A stretch of 64,000 nucleotides of DNA from JANMES01 sp038229715 (GTDB taxonomy: Bacteria > Planctomycetota > Phycisphaerae > Tepidisphaerales > Tepidisphaeraceae), in the NCBI GenBank assembly GCA_038229715.1, contig JBBROD010000006.1, forward strand, positions 18,251-82,250. The letters run 5' to 3'. The translations under genes were made by a program, and so were the position numbers. The notes under the pieces were generated by a model, which saw only the letters and a program-made list of their open reading frames with translations, ran no database searches and had not been told where the DNA came from. This document shows positions 24,946 to 33,441 of this stretch, piece by piece (position 1 is the first letter of the stretch; the number at the start of each line of letters is the position of its first letter).

Positions 24946-26382
24946 ATGAACCCAAGAATGTCGTCGCTGGCGGTATATTTGATCTGTTTATCGTCGGCGC
25001 TCGCTCTAGCGGCTCCGACTACCAAACCTGCGACTGAACCCGCTGAAGGCGAGGCGGATACCAAAACGGTGAAGGTCGAACGCGGTTCACTTCCGATCCG
25101 CGTGGACGGCGAAGGCGTGTTTGAGCCGGTAGATGCGGCCGAAATCCACTTAAAATTCAAATCGTTTGCCGGCGAGCTTGTCATCAAATCGGTCGTCGCC
25201 AACGGCGCGTCGGTCAAGCCCGGCGACTCGCTTCTCGAAATCGACGACAAACCCATCCTCAAAGACACCGCCACGGCCGAGAACGAACGCGAAACCACCC
25301 GGGCCGGTTACGCCAAGGCGGTGTCCGACAGCGATCTTCAACAACAGGCCGACGACTTAGCCACCAAGATGGCGCTGGACGACGCGAAAAACGCCGCCGA
25401 CGCGCTCAAATGGTTTGATGATGTTGATGGGCCGCAACTGCTGCAGCAATCAGACCTGCAGGTGAAGCAGGCCAAGTTCTCGCTGGAGGACCAGAACGAC
25501 GAGCTCGATCAGCTCCGCAAGATGTACAAGACCGAAGACCTCACCAGCGCGACTGCCGACATCGTCATCAAACGCAGCCTTCGTCAGGTGGAGTTGACCA
25601 AAGTTCAAGTCCAGCGGGCCGAGGATGACTCGAAGAAGATGAAAGCCGTCACTTTTCCCGAAGTGCGTCGGCGGCTGGAGTTCGCGCTGGATCAGCAGAA
25701 CAACAGTTTCAAGCAACTAAGCGCCACACACGCGCAGTCGGCCGTCCAGCGCAAGGTCGCTCTGGCGAGCGCGAAGCAAACGATGACGGATGCAGAGCAG
25801 AAGGTGGCAGATCTGAAAAAAGACGCTGAGCAGTTCAAGCAGACCGCGTCGACTGAAGGCGTGGTGTATTACGGGCAATTCACCGGCCGGTCGTGGACGG
25901 GGAATGACGTCAAATCGTTCGTCGTCGGGGAGAAGATGACCTCAGGGAGCACGGCACTGACGGTGATCAAGCCTGGGAAGTTGCGGTTGCTGATGGACTT
26001 GCCTGAAAGCAAATTCCTCGCGATCAAGTCGGGAATGGACGTCGTGGTCGTTCCCGCAGTCACCGGCAAAAAGCTGACCGGTAAGACGGCGGCGCCCTCG
26101 GCGATCGCCAAGGCCGGCGGGCTGGAATTGATCGTTGATCTCGGCCCGGTCGATCCGGTCCTCACGCCGGGCATGAAGGCGACCGTGTCCATTGATGCTG
26201 GAAAGGCCGACGGACTTCTGCTCGTGCCGAACACCGCCGTGGCTGATTCCAAGGTGTGGGTCAAGACCGGCGACGAAACAACGCCGAAGCGCGTCATCAC
26301 TGGCCGAATCGGCGAGGAGATGACTGAAATTATCGACGGGATCAACGAAGGCGATGAAATCCTCGAGCAGGCGCAGAAATGA
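24946..26382 (+). CDS. HlyD-like periplasmic adaptor protein
   Basis: 478 aa with an N-terminal signal segment (LAVYLICLSSALALAAP). A biotinyl-lipoyl-like half (VKVERGSLPIRVDGEGVFEP ... GASVKPGDSLLEIDD) is followed by a long coiled coil (about 100-280, rich in Gln/Glu/Lys/Asp) and a C-terminal beta domain (VDPVLTPGMKATVSID). This is the architecture of membrane-fusion proteins of tripartite efflux or ABC exporters, but no transporter lies nearby. ATG 24946 has CAGGAG upstream; an in-frame ATG at 24805 would translate through the hairpin and is rejected. The stop overlaps the next start (ATGA). Confidence 0.82.
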   Translation: MNPRMSSLAVYLICLSSALALAAPTTKPATEPAEGEADTKTVKVERGSLPIRVDGEGVFEPVDAAEIHLKFKSFAGELVIKSVVANGASVKPGDSLLEIDDKPILKDTATAENERETTRAGYAKAVSDSDLQQQADDLATKMALDDAKNAADALKWFDDVDGPQLLQQSDLQVKQAKFSLEDQNDELDQLRKMYKTEDLTSATADIVIKRSLRQVELTKVQVQRAEDDSKKMKAVTFPEVRRRLEFALDQQNNSFKQLSATHAQSAVQRKVALASAKQTMTDAEQKVADLKKDAEQFKQTASTEGVVYYGQFTGRSWTGNDVKSFVVGEKMTSGSTALTVIKPGKLRLLMDLPESKFLAIKSGMDVVVVPAVTGKKLTGKTAAPSAIAKAGGLELIVDLGPVDPVLTPGMKATVSIDAGKADGLLLVPNTAVADSKVWVKTGDETTPKRVITGRIGEEMTEIIDGINEGDEILEQAQK

Positions 26383-27581
26383 GCGATCGGGTGTGGATGT
26401 ATTTTCGCTCGTGCTATGTCATCTGGCTGATGTTGTCAGGCAGTGTGCTCGTCGTAGGATGTAGGAATGGGCGCGAGCATTCGAAAGCGCTTTCCACAAC
26501 ACAGTCGATTGATGCACCCGAACCGCAAGTGGCCACCCGGCCGGTGAAGGACGCGATCGCGGCGGGGGTTGTGTTCCTTCAAAATTCACAAAACGCCGAC
26601 GGCTCGTGGGGGACGGGCGCTATCACGCGCGGGACGGAAGTGACTGCGTCCGTCCCCGGCTCGCATGACGGATTCCGCATCGCAACAACAGCACTGGCGG
26701 TCATGGCGCTCAAACAGGCGGGTGAAACGACTGCTCACGATAAAGGGCTTGAGTACCTGATCGATCACGGCGACGCTCGGCGGGCAACCGGGGAACTGAT
26801 TTATAATGTCTGGGCACACTTTTACGCGCTACAGTGCTTGGCTGTAGAAATGCGCGACAATCCCGATCCACGACTTCGGAAAGCCGCACTCGGGCAGATC
26901 GAACGACTCAAACGCTACCAAACCTACATCGGCGGCTGGAACTACTACGATTTCGAATTCCAGACGCAGCAGCCGTCCATGGGACCGACCAGTTTCGGCA
27001 CGTCGGCGGGGCTGGTGGCGCTTTGGGAAGCCAAGCGGTCATCCATTGACACTGAGCCAGGGTTCATCGAGCGGACGGTTCGTCGGCTGGAAGAAATGCG
27101 ATTGCCCGACGGGGCCTATTTGTATGGTCAAAGCCTGCAATACACCCCGCGACATCCTGCCAACACCCCGCGTGGCAGCATCGGACGGACCCAGGCTGGG
27201 AACGATGCGCTGATGGAGTGGGGATCGAAAAAAATCTCGGTTGAGAAGATTCAAAGCGATTTGGAGACGTTCTTCACCGAACACAACTACATCGAAATGG
27301 GCCGAAAGCGCGTCTGGCCGCACGAGAGTTGGTATTACACGGCTCCTTATTACTATTACTTCGGCCACTACTACGCCGGCCGATTGCTTCAGTTCTTGCC
27401 GGCGGATGTGAAGGGGCAATTCGCCGAGCGATTGGAGGGTTTCATCCTGCCGCATCAGGAACCGGACGGTTCCTGGTGGGATTACGCAATGTGGGACTAC
27501 CACAAACCCTACGGGACGGCGTACGCGATTCTGACGCTGATCAATTGCGAAAACGCCCGAAAGCCGGTCGACGCGCGGTGA
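26379..27581 (+). CDS. Lipoprotein with terpene-cyclase-like toroid repeats
   Basis: 400 aa with a lipobox (LVVGC, C28). The rest shows repeats of the prenyltransferase/squalene-cyclase toroid type: QNADGSWG, TTALAVMALKQAG, IGGWNYYDF, TSAGLVALWEA and PDGSWWDYAMWDYHKPYGTAYAILTL. The catalytic DxDD of cyclases is not evident, so a structural or binding role is more likely. Translation is coupled to the adaptor gene by a four-base overlap. Confidence 0.75.
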   Translation: MSDRVWMYFRSCYVIWLMLSGSVLVVGCRNGREHSKALSTTQSIDAPEPQVATRPVKDAIAAGVVFLQNSQNADGSWGTGAITRGTEVTASVPGSHDGFRIATTALAVMALKQAGETTAHDKGLEYLIDHGDARRATGELIYNVWAHFYALQCLAVEMRDNPDPRLRKAALGQIERLKRYQTYIGGWNYYDFEFQTQQPSMGPTSFGTSAGLVALWEAKRSSIDTEPGFIERTVRRLEEMRLPDGAYLYGQSLQYTPRHPANTPRGSIGRTQAGNDALMEWGSKKISVEKIQSDLETFFTEHNYIEMGRKRVWPHESWYYTAPYYYYFGHYYAGRLLQFLPADVKGQFAERLEGFILPHQEPDGSWWDYAMWDYHKPYGTAYAILTLINCENARKPVDAR

Positions 27582-27660
27582 TACGTCCGACAACTGCGGT
27601 TTCGGCACTATAAGCCAGGAATCGCGGCGGCTGGGTCCGCGAATTCCGCGTGTATCACAC

Positions 27661-27688
27661 TTGACAGAACGTAAACAGTCGCTATCTT
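27661..27688 (+). promoter_or_regulatory. Promoter of the S10-spc-alpha ribosomal operon
   Basis: TTGACA (27661-27666), 16-bp spacer, TATCTT (27683-27688). It lies about 80 bp before rpsJ in the only sizeable gap after the toroid lipoprotein. Confidence 0.7.
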
Positions 27689-27770
27689 TTCCCCCTCACT
27701 CATCTGGGAGTGACCATGCCCTTCTGGGGTGTGAATCGGACCGAGTTTTAGCAGTCAGCAGGTAAGTACG

Positions 27771-28079
27771 ATGACGGGTGACCGAATCAGAATTCGAATG
27801 GAAGCGTACGACCACCGGGCCCTTGATGCGTCGGCGAAGGAAATCGTCGATCACGCCAAGCGGACCAACGCCCGTGTGTGCGGCCCCATTCCGGTTCCGA
27901 CCCGCATCGAGCGGTATACGGTTCTGCGTAGCCCGCACATCGACAAGAAAAGCCGCGAGCAGTTCGAGATGCGCACGCACAAACGCGTGATCGACATTTT
28001 CGAGCCGACCGCCCGTACGGTTGAAGCCCTCAACCGCCTTGTCGTGCCGGCTGGCGTATTCGTTAAGATCAAGGCGTAA
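27771..28079 (+). CDS. rpsJ: Ribosomal protein S10
   Basis: Small-subunit protein, also NusE in antitermination. 102 aa, complete. Typical blocks are IRIRMEAYDHRALD, VCGPIPVPTRIERYTVLRSPHI and the KKSREQFEMRTHKRVIDI turn. First cistron of the long ribosomal operon, but separated from rplC by 194 bp with a terminator-like hairpin. Confidence 0.97.
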   Translation: MTGDRIRIRMEAYDHRALDASAKEIVDHAKRTNARVCGPIPVPTRIERYTVLRSPHIDKKSREQFEMRTHKRVIDIFEPTARTVEALNRLVVPAGVFVKIKA

Positions 28080-28094
28080 TTACTCGCCAACTAC

Positions 28095-28120
28095 ATGCCC
28101 CTGATTAAAGGGGCATTTTA
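28095..28120 (+). terminator. Terminator-like hairpin between rpsJ and rplC
   Basis: A perfect 7-bp stem (ATGCCCC / GGGGCAT), loop of eight, followed by TTTATTTG. It could end most transcripts after rpsJ or act as an attenuator for the rest of the operon. The remaining 150 bp to rplC hold no clear promoter. Confidence 0.6.
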
Positions 28121-28273
28121 TTTGTCCGACCGTGGGGTTCATCCAAGAACCCGCCAGCCCGAAAGGGTCACGCGTTTGTCGGAGTTTTTTCGTCTGGTTT
28201 GGAAAAGTCCATTTAGGACGGATTTATAGACTGCTGATCGATGATTGATCCGTAGTCCTCTGATCCGAAAGTT

Positions 28274-28939
28274 ATGACACCAGCTCTATTGGGTAAGAAA
28301 GTCGGGATGACCCGAGTTTACGACGACAAGGGAACTATGGTTCCCGTCACCGTCGTTCAGTGTGACCCGAATAACGTAACGCAAGTTAAGACCGTCGAAA
28401 CCGACGGGTACAACGGCATTCAGCTCGGTTACCGCGAAATCAAGCCAAAATTCAGTAACTACGCCCTGATCGGCCATGCCGCCAAGGCCGGCCTCACGCC
28501 GCGGAAGTTCTTCAGAGAAGTGAAGCTTACAGCCGCCACCGACCTGACGCTGGGCGCTGAAGTGAAAGTCGACATCTTCAACGAAGTGAAGTTCGTCGAC
28601 GTCATCGGCGTGAGCAAGGGCAAGGGTTTCGCTGGCGTAATGAAGCGTCATAACTTCGGCGGTCAGCCGGCTTCGCACGGCACTGAGCGTAAGCACCGCT
28701 CGCCGGGTTCGATCGCGTCGCACGCGACCAACCGCGGTAACTGCGGTAAGCCGAAGAAGGGCCTCCGCATGGGCGGCCACATGGGTGACGATCAAGTCAC
28801 CACTCGCAATCATCCCCTCGTCAAAATCGACTCCGAAAATAACCTGCTGCTGATCAAAGGCGCTCTCCCGGGTGCCAATGGTTCGCTGCTGTACGTTCGC
28901 AAGTCGATCACGGCCAAAGTAGCGAAGGTGGAGGCTTAA
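28274..28939 (+). CDS. rplC: Ribosomal protein L3
   Basis: 221 aa large-subunit assembly protein. It begins with LLGKKVGMTRVYDDKG and carries the GVSKGKGFAGVMKRHNFGG loop and the GTERKHRSPGSI region that reaches the peptidyl-transferase centre. No SD is visible before ATG 28274. rplD follows four bases after the stop. Confidence 0.97.
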   Translation: MTPALLGKKVGMTRVYDDKGTMVPVTVVQCDPNNVTQVKTVETDGYNGIQLGYREIKPKFSNYALIGHAAKAGLTPRKFFREVKLTAATDLTLGAEVKVDIFNEVKFVDVIGVSKGKGFAGVMKRHNFGGQPASHGTERKHRSPGSIASHATNRGNCGKPKKGLRMGGHMGDDQVTTRNHPLVKIDSENNLLLIKGALPGANGSLLYVRKSITAKVAKVEA

Positions 28940-28943
28940 TCAC

Positions 28944-29558
28944 ATGATCGAAGTACCCGTATACAACGCAGCCGGTAAGGAACTGGAAAAGTTCCAGGTC
29001 GATGAAGCCAAGCTCGGCGGCGAAGTGAAGAAGGCGCTGCTCAAGCAGGCTTTGGTTCACTACCACGCCAATCAGCGCCAAGGCACGGTTAAAACCAAGG
29101 GCCGCGGCGAAGTCTCCGGTTCCACTCGCAAGCTGTTCCGTCAGAAAGGGACTGGCAACGCCCGTACTGGCGGTATCCGCAACCCAATCAAAGTCGGCGG
29201 CGGTCACGCGAAGCAGAAGACCCCGAAGGAATGGCGTCAGGCGTTGCCCAAGAAGGCCCGCCGGCTCGCCACGCACTCGGCCATCCTCGCCAAGCTGCAG
29301 AGCGGCGATGTGAAGGTGCTCGATCAACTGGCGCTCGACGCGGTCAAAACCAAAACCGTGGCCACCATGTTCAAGGTGCTCGGTATCGATCGCAGCGTGC
29401 TTGTGGCACTCAGCGGCCGGAATGAGAACGTCGAGAAATCGGCGCGAAACATCGACCGCACGACTCTGACAACCGTGTCGCAGTTGAACGCTTGGGACAT
29501 CATGCGGAACCGTACGCTCCTCATGACCAAGGAAGGCCTTCAGCAGATTCTGGCTTGA
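28944..29558 (+). CDS. rplD: Ribosomal protein L4
   Basis: 204 aa. The long exit-tunnel loop is evident (TKGRGEVSGSTRKLFRQKGTGNARTG). GGAGG at the end of rplC serves as its SD. In other bacteria L4 represses this operon; no matching leader structure was recognised here. Confidence 0.97.
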   Translation: MIEVPVYNAAGKELEKFQVDEAKLGGEVKKALLKQALVHYHANQRQGTVKTKGRGEVSGSTRKLFRQKGTGNARTGGIRNPIKVGGGHAKQKTPKEWRQALPKKARRLATHSAILAKLQSGDVKVLDQLALDAVKTKTVATMFKVLGIDRSVLVALSGRNENVEKSARNIDRTTLTTVSQLNAWDIMRNRTLLMTKEGLQQILA

Positions 29559-29575
29559 GTGAGAAGGATAAAGTC

Positions 29576-29854
29576 ATGGAAAAATCAACCGTCATCATCA
29601 AGCCGCTGATCACTGAAAAGAGCACGCATCAGCAGAACGTACGCAACACGTACGCTTTTGAAGTGCGTCTCGATGCCAACAAGCATCAGATCAAGAACGC
29701 GATCGAGTCGCTGTACAACGTGAAAGTGGCTGACGTCCGCACGGCCGTCCGCAAGGGCAAGCCGCGTCGGACGAAGTTTAAGGTTCTGCACACCAGCAAG
29801 TTCAAGCGTGCGATCGTGGAGCTGGTTGAAGATTCGAAGATTGAATTGTTCTAA
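29576..29854 (+). CDS. rplW: Ribosomal protein L23
   Basis: 92 aa at the tunnel exit, docking site for trigger factor and SRP. Core blocks are IIKPLITEKST and NTYAFEVRLDANKHQIKNAIE. ATG 29576 has AAGGA at eight bases; an in-frame ATG at 29492 inside rplD is rejected. The stop TAA overlaps AAGGA, the SD that seems to serve rplB. Confidence 0.96.
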   Translation: MEKSTVIIKPLITEKSTHQQNVRNTYAFEVRLDANKHQIKNAIESLYNVKVADVRTAVRKGKPRRTKFKVLHTSKFKRAIVELVEDSKIELF

Positions 29855-29860
29855 GGAACG

Positions 29861-29944
29861 ATTTGCAATTTGCGATTTGCAAATTGCAATTGAAAACACG
29901 GAGTGCGAGTTTCGATTGCAAATTGCAAATCGAAAATTGCAAAT
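29861..29944 (+). repeat. TTTGCAAT-word hairpin between SD and AUG of rplB
   Basis: Arms 29861-29890 and 29915-29944 pair over 30 bp with about four mismatches. AAGGA (29853-29857) lies three bases before it and the rplB ATG five bases after it; folding would give an effective spacing of eight. No SD lies between hairpin and ATG. Confidence 0.88.
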
Positions 29945-29949
29945 AAGAT

Positions 29950-30816
29950 ATGCCGATTAAATTCTACAACCCGACCTCCGCCGGCCGTCGCGCCGGAAGC
30001 GTGATCGATTACAAGGCGGTCCTTACGGCGACCGAACCGCAGAAGTCGCTCACCAAGGGTCTGCGTCGTCCGAGTGGTCGTAACCACCACGGCGTGATCA
30101 CGGCTAAGCACCGCGGCGGTGGCGAGAAGCGCCTGTACCGCATGATCGACTTTAAGCGACAGAAGGACGGCATGCCTGCTACCGTCAAGACCGTTGAGTA
30201 CGATCCGAACCGCTCGGTTCACATCGCGCTCATCGAGTACACCGACGGCTTGAAGGCGTACATCCTGGCTCCGAACGGAATCAAAGTCGGCCAGACGATC
30301 GTGAGCGGACCGGATGCAGCGCCCGAAATCGGCAATGCAATGCCGCTGGCGAACATCCCGTCGGGCCTTGAAATTCACAACATTGAAATGAACCCCGGCC
30401 AAGGCGGTAAGCTGGTTCGCTCTGCAGGCGGCGTGGGTCGTCTCGGTGCGAAGGAAGGCGAATGGTCCGTGATCATTCTCCCGTCCGGCGAAATGCGTCG
30501 CGTGAAGTCGGCCTGCCGGGCGACCATCGGTCAGCTCGGTAACCTCGACTGGATCAACGTCAGCATCGGGAAGGCCGGCCGCAACCGCCACAAGGGCGTT
30601 CGCCCGCACACCCGTGCCAAGGCGATGAACCCGATCGATCACCCGCTGGGTGGCGGTGAAGGTCGCTCCAACGGCGGACGTCATCCGGTCAGCAAGACGG
30701 GCGTTCCGGCCAAGGGTGGCATTACGCGTGACCGCAATAAACATTCGGAGAAGTTGATTCTCCGCCGTCGTAAGTTCGGTAAGTTCCAGCAGCGTCCGCA
30801 GACGGTTAGTAATTAA
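29950..30816 (+). CDS. rplB: Ribosomal protein L2
   Basis: 288 aa, needed for subunit joining and peptidyl transfer. Shows KTVEYDPNRSVHIALIEYTDG, the MNPGQGGKLVRSAG region and the C-terminal NPIDHPLGGGEGR loop with the essential His. Start at ATG 29950; a hairpin separates it from its only SD. Confidence 0.97.
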   Translation: MPIKFYNPTSAGRRAGSVIDYKAVLTATEPQKSLTKGLRRPSGRNHHGVITAKHRGGGEKRLYRMIDFKRQKDGMPATVKTVEYDPNRSVHIALIEYTDGLKAYILAPNGIKVGQTIVSGPDAAPEIGNAMPLANIPSGLEIHNIEMNPGQGGKLVRSAGGVGRLGAKEGEWSVIILPSGEMRRVKSACRATIGQLGNLDWINVSIGKAGRNRHKGVRPHTRAKAMNPIDHPLGGGEGRSNGGRHPVSKTGVPAKGGITRDRNKHSEKLILRRRKFGKFQQRPQTVSN

Positions 30817-30825
30817 GGCGAGTGT

Positions 30826-30886
30826 CGATTGTGGGGTGTGGAATGTCGAAGTCTTTCGACAATCCACAATCCACAATCCACAATCG
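30826..30886 (+). repeat. Iterated-word hairpin between rplB and rpsS
   Basis: Left arm about 30826-30850 and right arm 30856-30886, built from GATTGTGG / CCACAATC words. AAGG at the rplB stop precedes it; the rpsS ATG follows after eight bases. Confidence 0.8.
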
Positions 30887-30894
30887 AAACATTT

Positions 30895-31182
30895 ATGAGC
30901 AGAAGTTCAAAAAAAGGTCCGTTCGTTGACGAGCGGCTGTTCTTGAAGGTTGCGAAACTGAACGAGAACCGCGCCAAGAGCCCGATCAGAACCTGGGCCC
31001 GTGCTTGCACGATTACGCCGGAATTCGTCGGACACACGTTCGAAGTGCATAACGGCAACAAGTTCCTGAAAGTGTTCGTTCAGGAAGACATGGTCGGCCA
31101 TAAGCTCGGCGAATTTTCGCCGACTCGGCAGTTCAAGGGTCACAGTGGCAAGAAGGTTGCTGCCCCCGGCGCACCGGCTTAA
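30895..31182 (+). CDS. rpsS: Ribosomal protein S19
   Basis: 95 aa, contacts S13 in the head of the 30S subunit. Begins MSRSSKKGPFVDERLF and contains TITPEFVGHTFEVHNGNKF. ATG 30895 is chosen; an earlier in-frame ATG at 30829 lies inside the hairpin repeat and adds non-homologous residues. Confidence 0.96.
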   Translation: MSRSSKKGPFVDERLFLKVAKLNENRAKSPIRTWARACTITPEFVGHTFEVHNGNKFLKVFVQEDMVGHKLGEFSPTRQFKGHSGKKVAAPGAPA

Positions 31183-31201
31183 TGAGACTTGAGGTACTAC
31201 G

Positions 31202-31546
31202 ATGCCATTTACATCCAAACATCGCTTCGCCCGCATCGCCCCGCGTAAGGCTCGTCTTTTGATGAACCTGGTTCGTGGTCGCGACGTTGACGACGCTATC
31301 ACCATCCTCAAGTTCGCTAAGCAGCGGGCAAGTGGGATGGTCGAGAAGGTCATCCGCTCTGCCGTGGCGAACGCCAACGAGCAGGAAGTCGCCTCGCGCC
31401 GCAACGCGTTGTACGTGGCGGCCGCGTGGGTCGATCCGGGTCCGATCATCAAACGCTTCCAGCCGAAGGATCGCGGCAAGGCGTATTCGATCAAGAAGCG
31501 CACCAGCCATCTGGTAGTCACGATCGACGAGCGGGAAACTAAGTAA
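31202..31546 (+). CDS. rplV: Ribosomal protein L22
   Basis: 114 aa, lines the exit tunnel. Shows RIAPRKARLLMNLVRGRDVDDA and the C-terminal loop AYSIKKRTSHLVVTIDE. GAGGT precedes the ATG. Confidence 0.97.
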   Translation: MPFTSKHRFARIAPRKARLLMNLVRGRDVDDAITILKFAKQRASGMVEKVIRSAVANANEQEVASRRNALYVAAAWVDPGPIIKRFQPKDRGKAYSIKKRTSHLVVTIDERETK

Positions 31547-31557
31547 AAGAGATCACT

Positions 31558-32256
31558 ATGGGTCAAAAAGTAAATCCAACGGGTTTCCGCACCGGCATTA
31601 CAGAAGACTGGAAGAGTCGCTGGTATGCCCCGAAGAACGCCTTCGGCGACTTCCTCGGTGAGGACTTCAAGGTCCGCAAGCTGATCGACGACAAGCTGAA
31701 CCGTCGTCCTCCGTTTGCAGCCGTCAGCGACATCCTGATCGAGCGCACGCGTGAAGAAGTCACCGTGACGATCAAGACCGCTCGTCCGGGCCTGGTCATC
31801 GGGCCCAAGGGTGCTGAAGTCGACAAGCTGCGTGAAGAGCTGGAAGACATGATCAAGCGTAAAGTCGCTCCGATCAAAGTCATCGAGATCAAGAACCCGG
31901 ATCTCAACGCTCAACTGGTGGCCGAAATGGTCGCCGAGCAGTTGAAGAAGCGGGCCAGTTTCCGCCGTGTGCTGAAGCAGCGGATGGAAGCCACGATGCA
32001 AGCCGGTGCCAAGGGCATTAAGTTCTGCATCAGCGGCCGACTAGGTGGGGCGGAAATCGCCCGCCAGGAAAAGGCCGGCATGGGCAGCGTTCCGCTGACC
32101 ACGCTGCAGGCGGACGTGAACTACGGTTATGCCATTGCGTTCACGACCTTCGGAACGATCGGCGTGAAGTGCTGGATTTTCCGCGGCATGTACGGCGAAG
32201 AAGTGCTCGAGACCGATGTGCGTCCGGGCGGCGCGCCGCGTCGTGGGCGTCGATAA
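31558..32256 (+). CDS. rpsC: Ribosomal protein S3
   Basis: 232 aa, mRNA entry site. Begins MGQKVNPTGFRTGIT; the KH domain holds the GLVIGPKGAEVDKLREEL loop, and the C-terminal domain RLGGAEIARQEK. The stop TAA overlaps AAGGAA before another hairpin. Confidence 0.97.
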   Translation: MGQKVNPTGFRTGITEDWKSRWYAPKNAFGDFLGEDFKVRKLIDDKLNRRPPFAAVSDILIERTREEVTVTIKTARPGLVIGPKGAEVDKLREELEDMIKRKVAPIKVIEIKNPDLNAQLVAEMVAEQLKKRASFRRVLKQRMEATMQAGAKGIKFCISGRLGGAEIARQEKAGMGSVPLTTLQADVNYGYAIAFTTFGTIGVKCWIFRGMYGEEVLETDVRPGGAPRRGRR

Positions 32257-32260
32257 GGAA

Positions 32261-32340
32261 TTTGCAATTTGCGATTTGCAATTTGCAATTGAAGAGAAGC
32301 AACGAGTCGGGTTTTCGATTGCAAATTGAAAATCGCAAAT
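32261..32340 (+). repeat. TTTGCAAT-word hairpin between rpsC and rplP
   Basis: The left arm (32261-32293) and right arm (to 32340) are built from AATTTGCAA/GCAAAT words. AAGGAA at the stop lies directly before it. Here the rplP ATG also has AGGTGA after the hairpin. Confidence 0.82.
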
Positions 32341-32355
32341 GAAGTCAGGTGATTT

Positions 32356-32778
32356 ATGCCAATGATGCCAAAGCGGGTGAAATACCGCAAAAGCCAACGC
32401 GGCAAGATGAAAGGCAACGCTACTCGCGGTAATACCGTCGCATTCGGCGAGTACGGCCTGCAGTCGCTCGAAGCCTGCTGGGTGACCGCCCGGCAGATCG
32501 AAGCCGGCCGCATCGCCGCTTCGCACTTTCTGCGTCGTGAAGGGCGCCTGTTCATCCGCATCTTCCCGCACAAGCCGGTCTCCGGTAAGCCGCTGGAAAC
32601 GCGTATGGGTAAAGGCAAAGGCGAACCCGAATACTGGTGCGCCGTTGTGAAGCCCGGCACGATGTTGTTTGAAGTCGTCGGTGTGGATGAACCGACCGCC
32701 AAGCGAGCCCTTGCCCGCGTGGCTCACAAGATGCCGGTATCGACCCGATTCGTGGCCCGTAAGCACGCAGTGGCGTAA
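32356..32778 (+). CDS. rplP: Ribosomal protein L16
   Basis: 140 aa, near the A-site tRNA. Shows MPMMPKRVKYRKSQRGKMKG and the block LFIRIFPHKPVSGKPLETRMG with the Arg that is hydroxylated in some bacteria. The next gene follows with a compact TAAGGAAAAACC junction. Confidence 0.97.
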   Translation: MPMMPKRVKYRKSQRGKMKGNATRGNTVAFGEYGLQSLEACWVTARQIEAGRIAASHFLRREGRLFIRIFPHKPVSGKPLETRMGKGKGEPEYWCAVVKPGTMLFEVVGVDEPTAKRALARVAHKMPVSTRFVARKHAVA

Positions 32779-32787
32779 GGAAAAACC

Positions 32788-32991
32788 ATGACCGCAAAAG
32801 AAATGAAAGAAAAAGAAGCCGATGTCTTGGCGCTTGAGCTGACCAATCAGACCAAGCACCTGTTCGACCTGCGCAGCCAGGCGACCACCGAGAAGCTGGA
32901 AGACCCCACGCAGATCGGCAAGACGCGTCGGACCATCGCCCGGATCAAGACGGTGCTGCACCAGCGCAAACTGGCGACGGCGAGCAAGTAA
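32788..32991 (+). CDS. rpmC: Ribosomal protein L29
   Basis: 67 aa, all-helical. Shows the LFDLRSQATTEKLEDPTQIGKTRRTIARIKTVL pattern. Its SD is the AAGGA that overlaps the rplP stop, spaced directly with no hairpin, which serves as a reference for junctions elsewhere in the operon. Confidence 0.95.
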   Translation: MTAKEMKEKEADVLALELTNQTKHLFDLRSQATTEKLEDPTQIGKTRRTIARIKTVLHQRKLATASK

Positions 32992-33006
32992 GAAAAGAGA
33001 CGAACT

Positions 33007-33348
33007 ATGGCAACTGGAACCGCAAAATCGACCGACCCGCGTTCGCAACTTCGCACGATTGAAGGCGTGGTGGCTTCCGACAAGGGCGACAAGACGATCA
33101 AGGTCGTCGTCAACTATCAGACCAAGCACGCCAAGTACGGCAAGTACCTCAAGCGTCGCACGGTTCTGCATGCCCACGACGAGAAGAACGAAGCCAAGGA
33201 AGGCGATACCGTGCAAATCGCCGAATGCCGGCCGATGAGCAGGACCAAGCATCACCGCCTGCTGAAAGTCGTTCAGCGCGGCTCAGAGCAGGCAGTACAA
33301 CTGTCGGCAGAAGAAGTAATGACCGGCAAGGCGCCTGAGGCGCGATAA
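33007..33348 (+). CDS. rpsQ: Ribosomal protein S17
   Basis: 113 aa, longer than the usual 80-90. The OB core starts at GVVASDKGDKTIKVVV and contains HDEKNEAKEGDTVQIAECRPMSRTKHHRLLKVV. The extra residues are at both ends (MATGTAKSTDPRSQ and a C-terminal tail after residue 95). Confidence 0.95.
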   Translation: MATGTAKSTDPRSQLRTIEGVVASDKGDKTIKVVVNYQTKHAKYGKYLKRRTVLHAHDEKNEAKEGDTVQIAECRPMSRTKHHRLLKVVQRGSEQAVQLSAEEVMTGKAPEAR

Positions 33349-33350
33349 GA

Positions 33351-33430
33351 ATTTGCAATTTTCGATTTGCAATTTGCAATCGAAAGACAAGGCATTTTCG
33401 ATTGCGAATTGCAAATCGAAAATTGCAAAT
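33351..33430 (+). repeat. TTTGCAAT-word hairpin between rpsQ and rplN
   Basis: Arms 33351-33385 and 33395-33430 pair over about 35 bp with one or two mismatches, one of the most regular members of this family. The rplN ATG has its own GGAG after the hairpin. Confidence 0.9.
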
Positions 33431-33441
33431 CGGAGTAAGAC

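Noticed and set aside
30829..30894. Upstream ATG for rpsS (and likewise for rplQ, clpP2, the HlyD-like gene and rplW)
   Set aside because: These upstream in-frame starts read through hairpin repeats or the previous gene and add residues unlike the families.
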